The position numbers and the translations under genes are program-made. Positions 52,597 to 61,347 of a stretch of DNA of 64,000 bases are shown here, piece after piece (the first letter of the stretch is position 1; each line of letters opens with the position of its first letter). Source of the stretch: JACVRW01 sp963825345 (GTDB taxonomy: Bacteria; Actinomycetota; Thermoleophilia; Solirubrobacterales; Thermoleophilaceae); contig CAWGSQ010000003.1 in the NCBI GenBank assembly GCA_963825345.1, positions 91,367 through 155,366 on the forward strand, in the 5' to 3' direction. The notes under the pieces are model-generated. The model saw only the letters and a program-made list of their open reading frames with translations. It searched no databases and was not told the DNA's origin.

Positions 52597-53901
52597 GTGG
52601 TCCGGACTCCGACCGTCGCGTTCTTCCCCGAGCCGGGCGCCTGGGGCCCCACCAACAACCTGGTGGCGGTGGGCAACCACCTGCGCGAGCGCGGCATCCG
52701 CGTGGTGTTCGTGGTCGAGGAGTCATTCGAGGGTGAGCTGGTGAAGCGCGGCTTCGAGGAGGCGCTGATGCGCATGGCGCCTCCGCCCGAGCACGAGGAG
52801 CAGGTGGGAGAGGGCTGGGCCGAGTTCATCCGCGAGACCGCGCCCGAGTTCCGCAAGCCGACGATCGAGCAGCTAGAGACGGTGACGATGCCGATCTGGG
52901 ACGAGCTCGCGGAGGGGGCCAAGTACGCGCACGAGCGGATGCTGGAGATCTGGGACGAGGTCCAACCCGACGTGATCGTGACCGACAACGTGACCGCCTT
53001 CCCCGCCGTGTCGACCGCCGGCGTGCCGTGGGCGCGAATGGTGTCTGCCAACCCGCTCGAGATGCACGACCCCGAGATCCCGCCGGTGTTCTCGGGCTAC
53101 CCCTGCGACGACCGCGCCGGCTGGGACGAGTTCCGCGCGGAGTACCGGCGCCTGCACGACCCGCTGATCGCCGACCTGTCCGAGTTCAACCAGTCGAAGG
53201 GCGCCGCGCCGCTCCCGGACGGGAGCTTCCAGTATGAGTCGCCGTGGCTCAACATGTACCTCTTCCCCGGCGTGATCGACTACCCGCGCGCAAGGCCGCT
53301 CGGCGACACATGGCACAGGCTCGACACCTCGGTGCGCGCGAGCGATCCCGACTTCGACGTGAGCGAGCGCGTGCCGGGCGACGGCAGGGTGGTCTATCTC
53401 TCACTGGGCAGCCTCGGCTGCATGGACATCGGGCTGATGCAGCGGATCATCGACCTGCTCGACCGCTCGGGACACCGCGCCATCGTGAGCATGGGCCCGC
53501 TGCACGAGGAGCTGCGGCTCGGCGAGCGCATGTACGGCGAGCAGTTCCTCCCCCAGACCTCGATCCTCCCGCAGTGCGACCTGTTGATCACCCACGGGGG
53601 GAACAACACGGTGGCGGAGGCCTTCAACTTCGGGCTGCCGGTGATCGTGACACCGCTGTTCTGGGACCAGTACGACAACGCTCAGCGCGTGCACGAGACC
53701 GGCTTCGGACACCGGCTGGCCTCGTACACGTTCGAGGACGAGGACTTCCTCGGCGCGGTGGAGCGGCTGCTGGCGGACGAGGCGCTTGCCGAACGGATGA
53801 AGCGGATCAGCGCCGAGCTCACCGCGGCGCCCGGCCGCATCAAGGGCGCCGACCTGATCGAGCAGCTCGTGCGCAAGGGCGCGCCGGTGCCGGCTGCATG
53901 A
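52597..53901 (+). CDS. UGT/MGT-type glycosyltransferase (GT-B fold)
   Basis: The 434-residue protein has an N-terminal acceptor domain starting TVAFFPEPGAWGPTNNLVAVGNHL. The C-terminal donor domain has VVYLSLGSLG (about 267), FLPQTSILPQCDLLITHGGNNTVAEAFNFGLPVIVTPLFWDQYDNAQRV (about 310-358) and the conserved HGG/D-Q signature of macrolide- and UDP-glycosyltransferases. The acceptor is unknown. It starts with GTG and its stop overlaps the FAD oxidoreductase start. The Trypco1-CHAT operon is transcribed away from it. Confidence 0.88.
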   Translation: MVRTPTVAFFPEPGAWGPTNNLVAVGNHLRERGIRVVFVVEESFEGELVKRGFEEALMRMAPPPEHEEQVGEGWAEFIRETAPEFRKPTIEQLETVTMPIWDELAEGAKYAHERMLEIWDEVQPDVIVTDNVTAFPAVSTAGVPWARMVSANPLEMHDPEIPPVFSGYPCDDRAGWDEFRAEYRRLHDPLIADLSEFNQSKGAAPLPDGSFQYESPWLNMYLFPGVIDYPRARPLGDTWHRLDTSVRASDPDFDVSERVPGDGRVVYLSLGSLGCMDIGLMQRIIDLLDRSGHRAIVSMGPLHEELRLGERMYGEQFLPQTSILPQCDLLITHGGNNTVAEAFNFGLPVIVTPLFWDQYDNAQRVHETGFGHRLASYTFEDEDFLGAVERLLADEALAERMKRISAELTAAPGRIKGADLIEQLVRKGAPVPAA

Positions 53902-55268
53902 GCTTCGAGGACTCGCTCTGGCACTCAACCGCCGGGGACACGTTCACACCGCGGCCCCCGCTGCCCGGCGACATCGACGTGGACGTGGCGATCGTCGGTG
54001 CCGGCTACACAGGGCTCTGGACGGCGTACTACCTGCACAGCATGGACCCGTCGCTGCGGATCGCGATCGTGGAGCGCGAGTTCGCGGGGTTCGGCGCCTC
54101 GGGCCGCAACGGTGGCTGGTGCTCCGCGCTGTTTCCGCCTGCGTCGGTCGGAATCGCGCGCCGCCACGGCCCCGACGCCGCCGTGGCGATGCGCCGGGCG
54201 ATGCACGAGGCGGTCGTGGAGGTGGGCCGCGTGGCGGACGAGGAGGGCCTCGACATCCACTACGCCCGCGGCGGGACGATCCAGCTCGCGCGCAACCGAG
54301 CGCAGCTCACCCGCGCCCGCGAGATCGTGGAGGACGAGCGGAGCACGACGGGCGATGTCGAGGGGCTGGAGCTGCTCTCGAAGGAGGAGGCCGAGGGGCT
54401 GGCCCGCGGAACCAGGGTGCTCGGCGGCACCTACACCCCCAACTGCGCGGCGATCCACCCGCTTCGGCTCGTCCGCGGCCTCGCCTCCTGCGTGGAGGCG
54501 CGCGGCGTCTCGCTCTTCGAGCGCACCACGGCGTCCGAGATCAAGCCAGGCGCGCTGCTCACGGATCACGGCACGGTGCACGCCGAGATCGTCGTGCGCG
54601 CCACCGAGGGCTACACGCCGAGCCTGCGCGGCCAGCGGCGGAAGGTGATCCCGCTGTACTCGCTGATGATCGCCACGGAGCCCCTGTCGGCCGAGGCGTG
54701 GGATCAGATCGGCCTGCGCCGGCGCGAGACCTTCGCCGACCTTCGCCACATGCGCATCTACGGGCAACGCACGGCCGATGACCGCTTCGCGTTCGGTGGC
54801 CGCGGCGCGCCGTACCACTTCGCCTCTCGCACGAGACCGTCCTACGACCGCAACCGGGAGGTGCACTCGGGCCTGCGCGAGGTGCTCGTGGACCTCTTCC
54901 CGGTCGTCGCCGACTTCGAGGTGACGCACGAGTGGGGCGGCGCGCTCGGGATTCCGCGCGATTGGCACGCCTCTGTCGGGCTTGACCGGGGGCGCGGGTT
55001 TGCCTGGGCCGGCGGCTATGTGGGCGACGGCGTGGCCACCACGAACCTCGCGGGCCGCACATTGGCGCAGCTGATCACCTCGCAGGAGAACGGGCTCACG
55101 CGGCTGCCGTGGGTCGGCCATTCCTCGCGTTCCTGGGAGCCCGAGCCGCTGCGCTGGCTCGGGGTGAACGGCGGACGCCTCCTGATGTCGAGCGCGGACC
55201 GGTCCGAGAGCCGCACTGGCAAGCCGGCGAAGCGCGCGAGGGCGTTCGCCCGCCACATGGGCTACTGA
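53898..55268 (+). CDS. FAD-dependent amino-acid oxidase-like oxidoreductase (DAO family)
   Basis: The 456-residue protein has the dinucleotide motif VDVAIVGAGYTGLWTAYYL (about 28-46), the ER-FAGFGASGRNGGW block (about 60-75) and a C-terminal GRGFAWAGGYVGDGVATTNLAGRTLA typical of DadA/gamma-glutamylputrescine oxidase-like DAO flavoproteins. It oxidises an amine or amino acid. The ATG overlaps the glycosyltransferase stop by 4 nt, so the two form an operon. No polyamine genes are adjacent, so the substrate is open. Confidence 0.88.
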   Translation: MSFEDSLWHSTAGDTFTPRPPLPGDIDVDVAIVGAGYTGLWTAYYLHSMDPSLRIAIVEREFAGFGASGRNGGWCSALFPPASVGIARRHGPDAAVAMRRAMHEAVVEVGRVADEEGLDIHYARGGTIQLARNRAQLTRAREIVEDERSTTGDVEGLELLSKEEAEGLARGTRVLGGTYTPNCAAIHPLRLVRGLASCVEARGVSLFERTTASEIKPGALLTDHGTVHAEIVVRATEGYTPSLRGQRRKVIPLYSLMIATEPLSAEAWDQIGLRRRETFADLRHMRIYGQRTADDRFAFGGRGAPYHFASRTRPSYDRNREVHSGLREVLVDLFPVVADFEVTHEWGGALGIPRDWHASVGLDRGRGFAWAGGYVGDGVATTNLAGRTLAQLITSQENGLTRLPWVGHSSRSWEPEPLRWLGVNGGRLLMSSADRSESRTGKPAKRARAFARHMGY

Positions 55269-55284
55269 GGAGTCGCTCCGGCGG

Positions 55285-55545
55285 CTAGTGGTTGCGGAGC
55301 GCGTTGATGAGCTCGTCCTTGCTCATCTCCGAGCGTCCCTCGATGCCCAGCTCGCGAGCGCGCTCCTCCAGCTCTTCCGTGGTGCGCTCGTCGTAGTCCT
55401 CGGCCTCGCCGCCCTTCTTGCTCACGTCGGTGCCGCCGGCCTTCGCGTTGGCGATCCTGGCCGCCTTCTCCTTGCTCGCGCCGTCCTCGCGGAGCTCCTC
55501 GTAGAGCTTGTCGTCCTTCACGCTTGGTCCGTGATCCTTAGCCAT
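55285..55545 (-). CDS. Small Rho-N/SAP-like protein (DUF7218-like), 86 aa
   Basis: The product is very charged. The N-terminal half (KDHGPSVKDDKLYEELREDGASKEKAARIANAKA) matches the small plasmid-stabilisation-like family seen in many actinobacteria. The second half (TTEELEERARELGIEGRSEMSKDELINALR) looks like a Rho-N or SAP helix-extended-helix element that may bind DNA. It starts with ATG at 55545 and lies 28 nt upstream of the amidotransferase gene's stop side. Its role is unknown. Confidence 0.75.
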   Translation of the reverse strand: MAKDHGPSVKDDKLYEELREDGASKEKAARIANAKAGGTDVSKKGGEAEDYDERTTEELEERARELGIEGRSEMSKDELINALRNH

Positions 55546-55573
55546 GTCTCACAAATACCCGGGGACGCGCGCG

Positions 55574-56290
55574 TCACACGAACTCGAGCCAGCGTGAGAA
55601 CAGAGTCCGGGCGTGCGCGATCATCTCCTCGCGACGCTCCTCGAACGCCTCCAGCAGCGCGTCGAGAGCACCGGGCCCACGCACCCGCTCGAGCGCCTGC
55701 GCGTAGGCCGGCACCGTCGCCCACTCGGCCGCCATCTCGCTCGTGACCTCGACGTGGAACTGCACCGCGTAGGCGGTCGAGCCGACGCGATAGGCCTGGT
55801 TCGCATACGCGGGTGAGGTGGCGAGCCCGACCGCTCCCGCGGGCAGGTCAAAGCTGTCGCTGTGCCACTGGAGCGTGGGGAAGCTTCGCGGCAGATCACC
55901 GAGCACGGGATCGTCCCGTCCCGCCTCCGTCAGCTCCACGTCGAGCACCCCCACCTCCGGGGTCTCGCCGGTGTAGACGCGAGCGCCGAGGCTGGCCGCG
56001 AGCAGCTGGCTCCCCAGGCAGGCGCCGAAGAACGGCAGCCCTCCCTGGACGGCGGCGCCGATGCAGTCGCGCTCCGCGGCGAGCCACGGGTGGTCGGCGT
56101 CGTCGCAGGCGCCCATCGGACCGCCCATCACCACCATCGCGTCGAACTCGCGCCAGTCGGGAAGCGGCTCACCCTCGTCCAGCTCGACGGCATGCAGCTC
56201 GGCGTCGCGCTCGCGCATAACGTCCGCATAGGCACCCGGCGGCTCGCAGGCGATGTGCTGAAGGACCAGGATCGCCGGGCCGTGGCTCAC
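55574..56290 (-). CDS. Class I glutamine amidotransferase-like protein
   Basis: The 238-residue protein is a stand-alone GATase1 domain. VMGGPMGACDD lies at about 55-65, the nucleophile Cys at about 92 in FFGACLGSQLLA, WHSDSF at about 141 and QFHVEVT with the His/Glu of the triad at about 181-187. It resembles GMP-synthase-like amidotransferases with no synthase partner encoded nearby. The start is GTG at 56290, overlapping the stop of the preceding receptor gene by 4 nt. Its ammonia acceptor is not known. Confidence 0.88.
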   Translation of the reverse strand: MSHGPAILVLQHIACEPPGAYADVMRERDAELHAVELDEGEPLPDWREFDAMVVMGGPMGACDDADHPWLAAERDCIGAAVQGGLPFFGACLGSQLLAASLGARVYTGETPEVGVLDVELTEAGRDDPVLGDLPRSFPTLQWHSDSFDLPAGAVGLATSPAYANQAYRVGSTAYAVQFHVEVTSEMAAEWATVPAYAQALERVRGPGALDALLEAFEERREEMIAHARTLFSRWLEFV

Positions 56291-59200
56291 TGCGGCGATC
56301 GTAACTGCGCGGTGAGCCGGGCGGGCGGCGTCAGCACGCGGTCGATCACCGTTCCCACGTGGTCCGCGAGGAGCGTCGGGCTCGGAGCGCGCTTCCCCGT
56401 CACGCGCAGGATCGTGATTGAGCTGGTACTCGCGTCGCCGTTGCGGTCGATGCGGAACGACCCGAGGATGCCGCCGCTGACCCGAGTTCTCAGGAGCTCC
56501 CTCGAGACCGAGCGGCGCGTACCGTCGGAGCGGGCGATCGCGTCGAGCAGAGACCTCCGCCGCCTGTCCGGCGTACGCGGCGCTGTAGGAGGGGACCACT
56601 CCGCCCGGCTGGGTGGCTGCGAACGCGTCGATAAAGCGCTCGCCTGCCGGGCCCAGTGCCGAGTTCGGAGCCCCGCCGAAGCTCACGTACATCCCCTCGG
56701 CGGCTGGTCCGGCCTCGCGCATGAGGAACGACACGACGCCGAAGGCGTCCGGAGCCAGGATGGCGACGTCCTTCCCGAGGCCCTCGCGCAACTGCCGCAC
56801 GACCGGTCCACCGTTGTCGAAGACGATTCCGCTCAGAAAGACCGCTCTCGGGTGCGCACGGGCAATGCGAGCGACGAGGCGTCGGTAGCTCGACGCGTCT
56901 GGGTCCCACGACGCCCAGCCTGCGAGCGGCACGTGGAGCGCCTTGGCGGCGAGCTGGAAGTTCGACGTGAGGATGGATGCGTACACGCCGCCGGCCTCGT
57001 CCTCCAGGACGAACACCGGCCCTGCATCGAGATCCTGTACGAGCATCGCCAGTGCGGCCGACTGCTGATCGTCAGTCGGGTAGACGCGCGCGTAGTTGCG
57101 GACACCGGTTGGATAGAGGAGATCCAGCGAGCCCGGATCCGCCCCGCTGACCGACCGGGTCAATCCCGGAAACGAGTTCGACGGCGACACGAGCGCCAGC
57201 GGCCCGCCCGGCGCGCGGTTGAGAATCGGAATCGTTTCGCTGGCGCACCCGGATTGATAGGGGCCGATCACGCCGATCACCTTGCGCGCAGACGCAAGTG
57301 CCTGCGCGTTGCCGATGCACTTTGCCTGATCCTCCCCGGACGCCTGGCTGGTCGAGTCGTCGCACGACTGATAGCCGACCGTGTGGCGCCCCGCCCGGAA
57401 GCCGTGGCGCGCCAGCACGAACTCGACCGCCTGGGCCATCGGCAGTGTCGAGCCCCGTGGGCCGCTCCGCAGAGGCAGGTTCGAGGCGATCAGGAACTGT
57501 GGCGCGCCGCTGCCCCCGTACGACACCTGTCCGCAGAGGGATGCGGGCAACGCAGTGGGCACCTCCCTCTGTGGGGCTCCGGATACGGGCTCATCTCGGT
57601 CGGGATCCCCGCCAACCGCGACGGTCACCCAGACGCGCCCGTGGCCGACGGCGATCTCGCGCGGCGTGCCTCCGATCGGGATCCGCGCGACCACGCGGTT
57701 GCTCGCAGGATCGATCCGCAGCACCGTGCTGTCGAGCGTGTTCACCACCCAGACAGCGCCCTCGCCAAAGGCGACCGCGAACGCGCCCGCGCCGACCGGG
57801 ACCGTGCGCGTGACGACCGACGGCGCCGGGTCGATCCTCCAGAGCGTGCCGGCCGTTGGGTCGGTCGCCCACACCGCCCCCGCGCCGGCGGCGATGCCAC
57901 CGAGCGAGAATGTCTCGAGCTCGATGCGCTGTGTCACCCGGGTGGACCCGCTCGGCACGCGCAGGACCGCGTTGTCGGCGGTGCCGACCCACAGCCCGCC
58001 GCGATCGGTAGCCAGCGACCGGGCGGACAGGCCGCGTGCGGTGCCGGCGACGCGATTCGTCCTCGTGTCGAACCGCGAGAGGCTCCCCTTCCCGTCGATC
58101 GCCCACACGTCGTCGCCGCCCACCGCGATCTGGTGCTCCCCCGGACCTCGCCGAGCCAGAGCTCCGGGCTCTGATCGTGAACGCGGCAGCGGCAGGCGCG
58201 CGCCCACCACACCGGATGCGGGGTCCAGCCGAGCCACCGCAACCGGGACCAGTGTCCCGACGAACTCCGAGTCGGCTGCTTCGGCGCCGCTGCCGACCCA
58301 CACCGCGCCCGCGCCGGCCGCCACATCCATCGGTTCGCGCTCCGCGGCGACGGTCTTGCTCACGCGGAGGCTTCCGGGCGCGATCTTCGAGAGCGTGCGG
58401 TCGTCCGCGTTCAGCGTCCAGACGCCACCCGCCGCGGCGGCGATGCTCGATGGCGTGACCCCGACGGGGATATCCGCCACGACCCGATCGGTCTCCGGAT
58501 CGATTACCGCAACGGAGTTCGCCGCAACCGCGGTGAGCTCGGCTCCGTCCTCGTCCCCACTGAGCGCCAGGGCCGCGGCGCCTATCGCGACGAGCAGGAC
58601 CGCGCCACCGGCGACCAGGAGGAGCGGTGCGCGTCGGCGCGGCTGCCGGTCTGTCGCTGGGCGTGCCTTCTTCGTGAGCTCGAGCCCGGGGTCCTGTTGC
58701 AGGATCGCGGCCTCGCGTTCCTTCAGCGCCGGCCCGGGCTCCAGGCCGAGCTCGTCGAGCGTTGCCTCGCGCCCAGCCCTGTACGCGGCGAGCGCCTCGG
58801 CCTGCCGCCCTGACCGATAGAGGGCGAGCATCAACTGGGCGCGTAGCCGCTCACGGAGCGGATGCTCGGCCAAAAGCGCCTCCAGCTCGGGAACCAACTG
58901 GGCGTGACGGCCTCGCTCGAGCTGCGCGTCGATCAGCTCCTCCCTGGTGGTCAGACGCAGCTCCTCCAGCCGGCGGATCTCGCCCTGCGCGAACGCGTCG
59001 TAGCTGAATTCCGCGAGCGGTGGTCCGCGCCACAGCCCGAGTCCTTCCGCGAGCACCGTCGCCGCGCCCTCGGCGTCCCCGTGCGCCAGCTGCTCACGGC
59101 CCTCCGCAATCCGCTGCTCGAAGCGTTGGACGTCGAGCTCCCCAGGCCCCACCTCGATCGCGTAGCCGCGACCCCGCGTGACCACCCGAGCACCGAGCAC

Positions 59201-59413
59201 CTTGCGGAGCTGCGAGACGTAGACGTGCACGCTGTTTACCGCGCTCGCGGGCGTGACGTCCTCCCAGAGGGCGTCGATCAGGCGGTCCACCGACACGGTC
59301 GAACCGGCGTCGAGCAACAGGACGGCGAGCAGCGTGCGCTGCTTTCCGGCGCCTAGCTCGAGCGGCTCGCCTGCATCCCAGACCTCCAGCGGCCCGAGTA
59401 TCCGGAAGTCCAT
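56287..59413 (-). pseudogene. Transmembrane SARP-like receptor: BTAD, TM, propeller, ligand-binding domain (frameshifted)
   Basis: From ATG 59413 the protein has an OmpR-type winged helix (about 1-90, FRILGPLEVW and VNSVHVYVSQLRKVLG), a BTAD helical domain (about 95-245) and one membrane helix (262-285, after RRR). A propeller of VWVVNTLDSTVLRID-type blades (about 293-625) follows, then a branched-chain amino-acid-binding-protein-like domain (from about 650, VIGVIGPYQSGCASETIPILN). Near 56552 (residue about 954) one extra base shifts the frame. In the next frame it continues LLDAIARSDGT to LTAQLRSPQ and stops at 56287, overlapping the amidotransferase start. Corrected length is 1041 residues. 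It is either a sequencing error or a recent inactivation. Confidence 0.82.
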
Positions 59414-59513
59414 CGCCCTCCTCTCCTCGACCGTACAGGCGCCGCCGCCTCCGCTCAAGCGGCGTTCAAGCCGGATCAAGGGCAGCCCAACCGCAGCACC
59501 CGAAGCTCGCCCA

Positions 59514-59744
59514 ATGGATTACCGGCGGATCGTGAGCAGCGTTGTGGGCGTGGCCCTGCTGCTCTGGGCCCTGGCACCCACGGTCGCTCCGGCGGCCGGG
59601 GAGAGCGGCGGTCAGCCGGTGGTGGTCCAGGTGAGCGATGGCGGCTTTCACTGGCGGGACGCCGGCCTCGGCGCCGCGGCAGGGATCGCCGTGGTGCTCA
59701 TGGGAGCCGGCCTTGTGTTGACCAGACAAAGGAGTGAGACATGA
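59514..59744 (+). CDS. Small membrane protein with signal and C-terminal helix, 76 aa
   Basis: The product has an N-terminal signal-like helix (about 7-25) and a C-terminal helix (about 50-69, AGLGAAAGIAVVLMGAGLVL) followed by a basic tail TRQRSET. About 25 residues between them (GESGGQPVVVQVSDGGFHWRD) would face the outside. It is divergent to the SARP-like receptor (100 nt apart) and overlaps the next gene by 4 nt. It resembles small actinobacterial membrane proteins of unknown role. Confidence 0.65.
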   Translation: MDYRRIVSSVVGVALLLWALAPTVAPAAGESGGQPVVVQVSDGGFHWRDAGLGAAAGIAVVLMGAGLVLTRQRSET

Positions 59745-60646
59745 ACCTGAAGCAGACATCGCTCATCGCCGGTGGCGTCCTCGCGGCCGCAATCGCTGCG
59801 GCGCCCGCGCACGCCACCTTCCCGGGCGCCAACGGATCGATCGCCTTCGACAGCGATCGCGACGCGCCGGGCGAGCAGCTCGACATCTTCAGCATGCGGC
59901 AGAACGGCTCGAACCCGGTCAATCTCACGAACAACTGGGCGATGGACCAGCAGCCGAATTGGTCACCCGACGGCCGCAAGATCGCCTTCGCCAGCGACCG
60001 CGACGGGGACTTCGAGATCTTCGTGATGAACCGCGACGGGTCGAACCCGGCGCAGGTAACGCGCAACGACACGCACGATTTTGATCCGGCGTGGTCCGAG
60101 GACGGCAAGCGCCTCGCGTTCGTGGCGGTGCGTGACGGCAACGCCGAGGTCTACTCGATGCGCCGCGACGGGTCGCAACAGCGCAACTTGACGAATGACC
60201 CGGAGAACGACACCGATCCGAACTGGTCTCCGGACGGCTCCAGGATCGCGTTCCAGAGCGAGCGTTCCCCCTGGAACGTCGATGTCTACACGATGAAGAC
60301 CAACGGGTCACACCCGCGGCGACTCACCGCCGCGCCCGGCTTCGACGGCGAGCCGAACTGGTCGCCCGACGGCCGCAACATCGCGTTCGACAGCGAGCGC
60401 AACGGGGACTGCGAGATCTACCGCATGCGGTCCGACGGAAGCCACCAGACGCGGGTAACCCACGACCCCGCGTGCGACATACGGCCCGCCTGGTCACCTG
60501 ACGGACGCAGCATCGCCTTCAACAGCAACTCGGTTGACGGCCAGTTCGACGTCTTCCGGATGAAGGCGGACGGGAGCCGGGTGGTCAACCTCACCGCGGA
60601 TAGCCCTGACTTCAACTTCGCCCCGGATTGGCAGCCCGTGCGATGA
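59741..60646 (+). CDS. Secreted TolB-type (PD40) beta-propeller protein
   Basis: The 301-residue protein has a Sec signal peptide (1-26, ending AHA). It has six repeats of the PD40 motif with the core NWSPDGRKIAFxSDRDG (for example FDPAWSEDGKRLAF, DPNWSPDGSRIAF, EPNWSPDGRNIAF, RPAWSPDGRSIAF). This matches the WD40-like TolB propellers, often extracellular in actinobacteria. No membrane helix follows. It is the middle gene of a three-gene set with ATGA overlaps on both sides. Binding partners are unknown. Confidence 0.88.
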   Translation: MNLKQTSLIAGGVLAAAIAAAPAHATFPGANGSIAFDSDRDAPGEQLDIFSMRQNGSNPVNLTNNWAMDQQPNWSPDGRKIAFASDRDGDFEIFVMNRDGSNPAQVTRNDTHDFDPAWSEDGKRLAFVAVRDGNAEVYSMRRDGSQQRNLTNDPENDTDPNWSPDGSRIAFQSERSPWNVDVYTMKTNGSHPRRLTAAPGFDGEPNWSPDGRNIAFDSERNGDCEIYRMRSDGSHQTRVTHDPACDIRPAWSPDGRSIAFNSNSVDGQFDVFRMKADGSRVVNLTADSPDFNFAPDWQPVR

Positions 60647-61320
60647 CCAGACTTGCGTTCCTTCTCGTGATCGGTGCCCTCAGCGGCGCACTCGCGTCCT
60701 GCGGTAGCGACGATGGCTCCGCGTCCACCGCCGGAGAGACCCCCAAGGCGCACGCGGCGGAGCCAGGCGATCGGCGCACCGTCTCCGCTCAGGCGAACAT
60801 CTTTGGCGCAGGACGCGACGACGTGCCGCCCTCTCCGGGAGGTGGCGGATCGGGAGTGAAACCGACCGCCTGGGAGCTACCGAAGGGCTCGGACCGCGTG
60901 GTGACGGTGGCGAGGGTGACCGGGCAGGTGACCCCGATCGTCGGAAACGCCGGCAGCAACGGCCCCGAGGGCGACGGAGTCGGTGCGACCGACGTGTATT
61001 CGTGGCACGGGATCTCCGGAATCGTCCACCGGCGCAACGGCATGTTCCTCGTGGGGGTCTTCCTCGGTGCCGATCCGCCCGGGAACGATGCGCCACGTCG
61101 CCTCAACTTCACCAAGCGTGAGGACTTCAAGTCGCTGGCGCCGCGCATCGGTCAGACGTTCTTCATCGGCGATGGCCGGGGCCGCTCGTACGCTGTCCCG
61201 GCGGAGGCGAGCCGGCTATATCTCGGGTTCGCTGACGGCTATTACTACACGGGCAACCCCGGCTGGTACGGGAACAACGACGGGAAGCTCACCGCCACGG
61301 TGGAGATGACGAGCCGGTGA
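60643..61320 (+). CDS. Lipoprotein with a C-terminal lectin-like beta domain
   Basis: The 225-residue protein has a lipoprotein signal ending in the lipobox LASC (Cys about 20). A low-complexity linker is followed by a beta-rich domain (about 75-223). Near its end, FIGDGRGRSYAVPAEASRLYLGFADGYYY and NPGWYGNNDGKLTATV resemble the calcium-dependent PA-IL/LecA-like sugar-binding domain. ATG at 60643 overlaps the TolB gene stop. It is probably anchored outside and may bind glycans. Confidence 0.75.
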   Translation: MTRLAFLLVIGALSGALASCGSDDGSASTAGETPKAHAAEPGDRRTVSAQANIFGAGRDDVPPSPGGGGSGVKPTAWELPKGSDRVVTVARVTGQVTPIVGNAGSNGPEGDGVGATDVYSWHGISGIVHRRNGMFLVGVFLGADPPGNDAPRRLNFTKREDFKSLAPRIGQTFFIGDGRGRSYAVPAEASRLYLGFADGYYYTGNPGWYGNNDGKLTATVEMTSR

Positions 61321-61347
61321 ATCGGCCGGGCTTGGAACACTCTGGGA

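Noticed and set aside
55862..58174. 770-residue plus-strand frame opposite the SARP-like receptor
   Set aside because: No motif, and composition typical of a complement frame. The minus strand holds recognisable domains.
55574..59479. A single 1301-residue fusion of receptor and amidotransferase
   Set aside because: The fusion arises only because the frameshift near 56552 brings the receptor into the amidotransferase frame. The linking 85 residues are out-of-frame text, and the receptor's real end lies in the other frame and overlaps the amidotransferase GTG.
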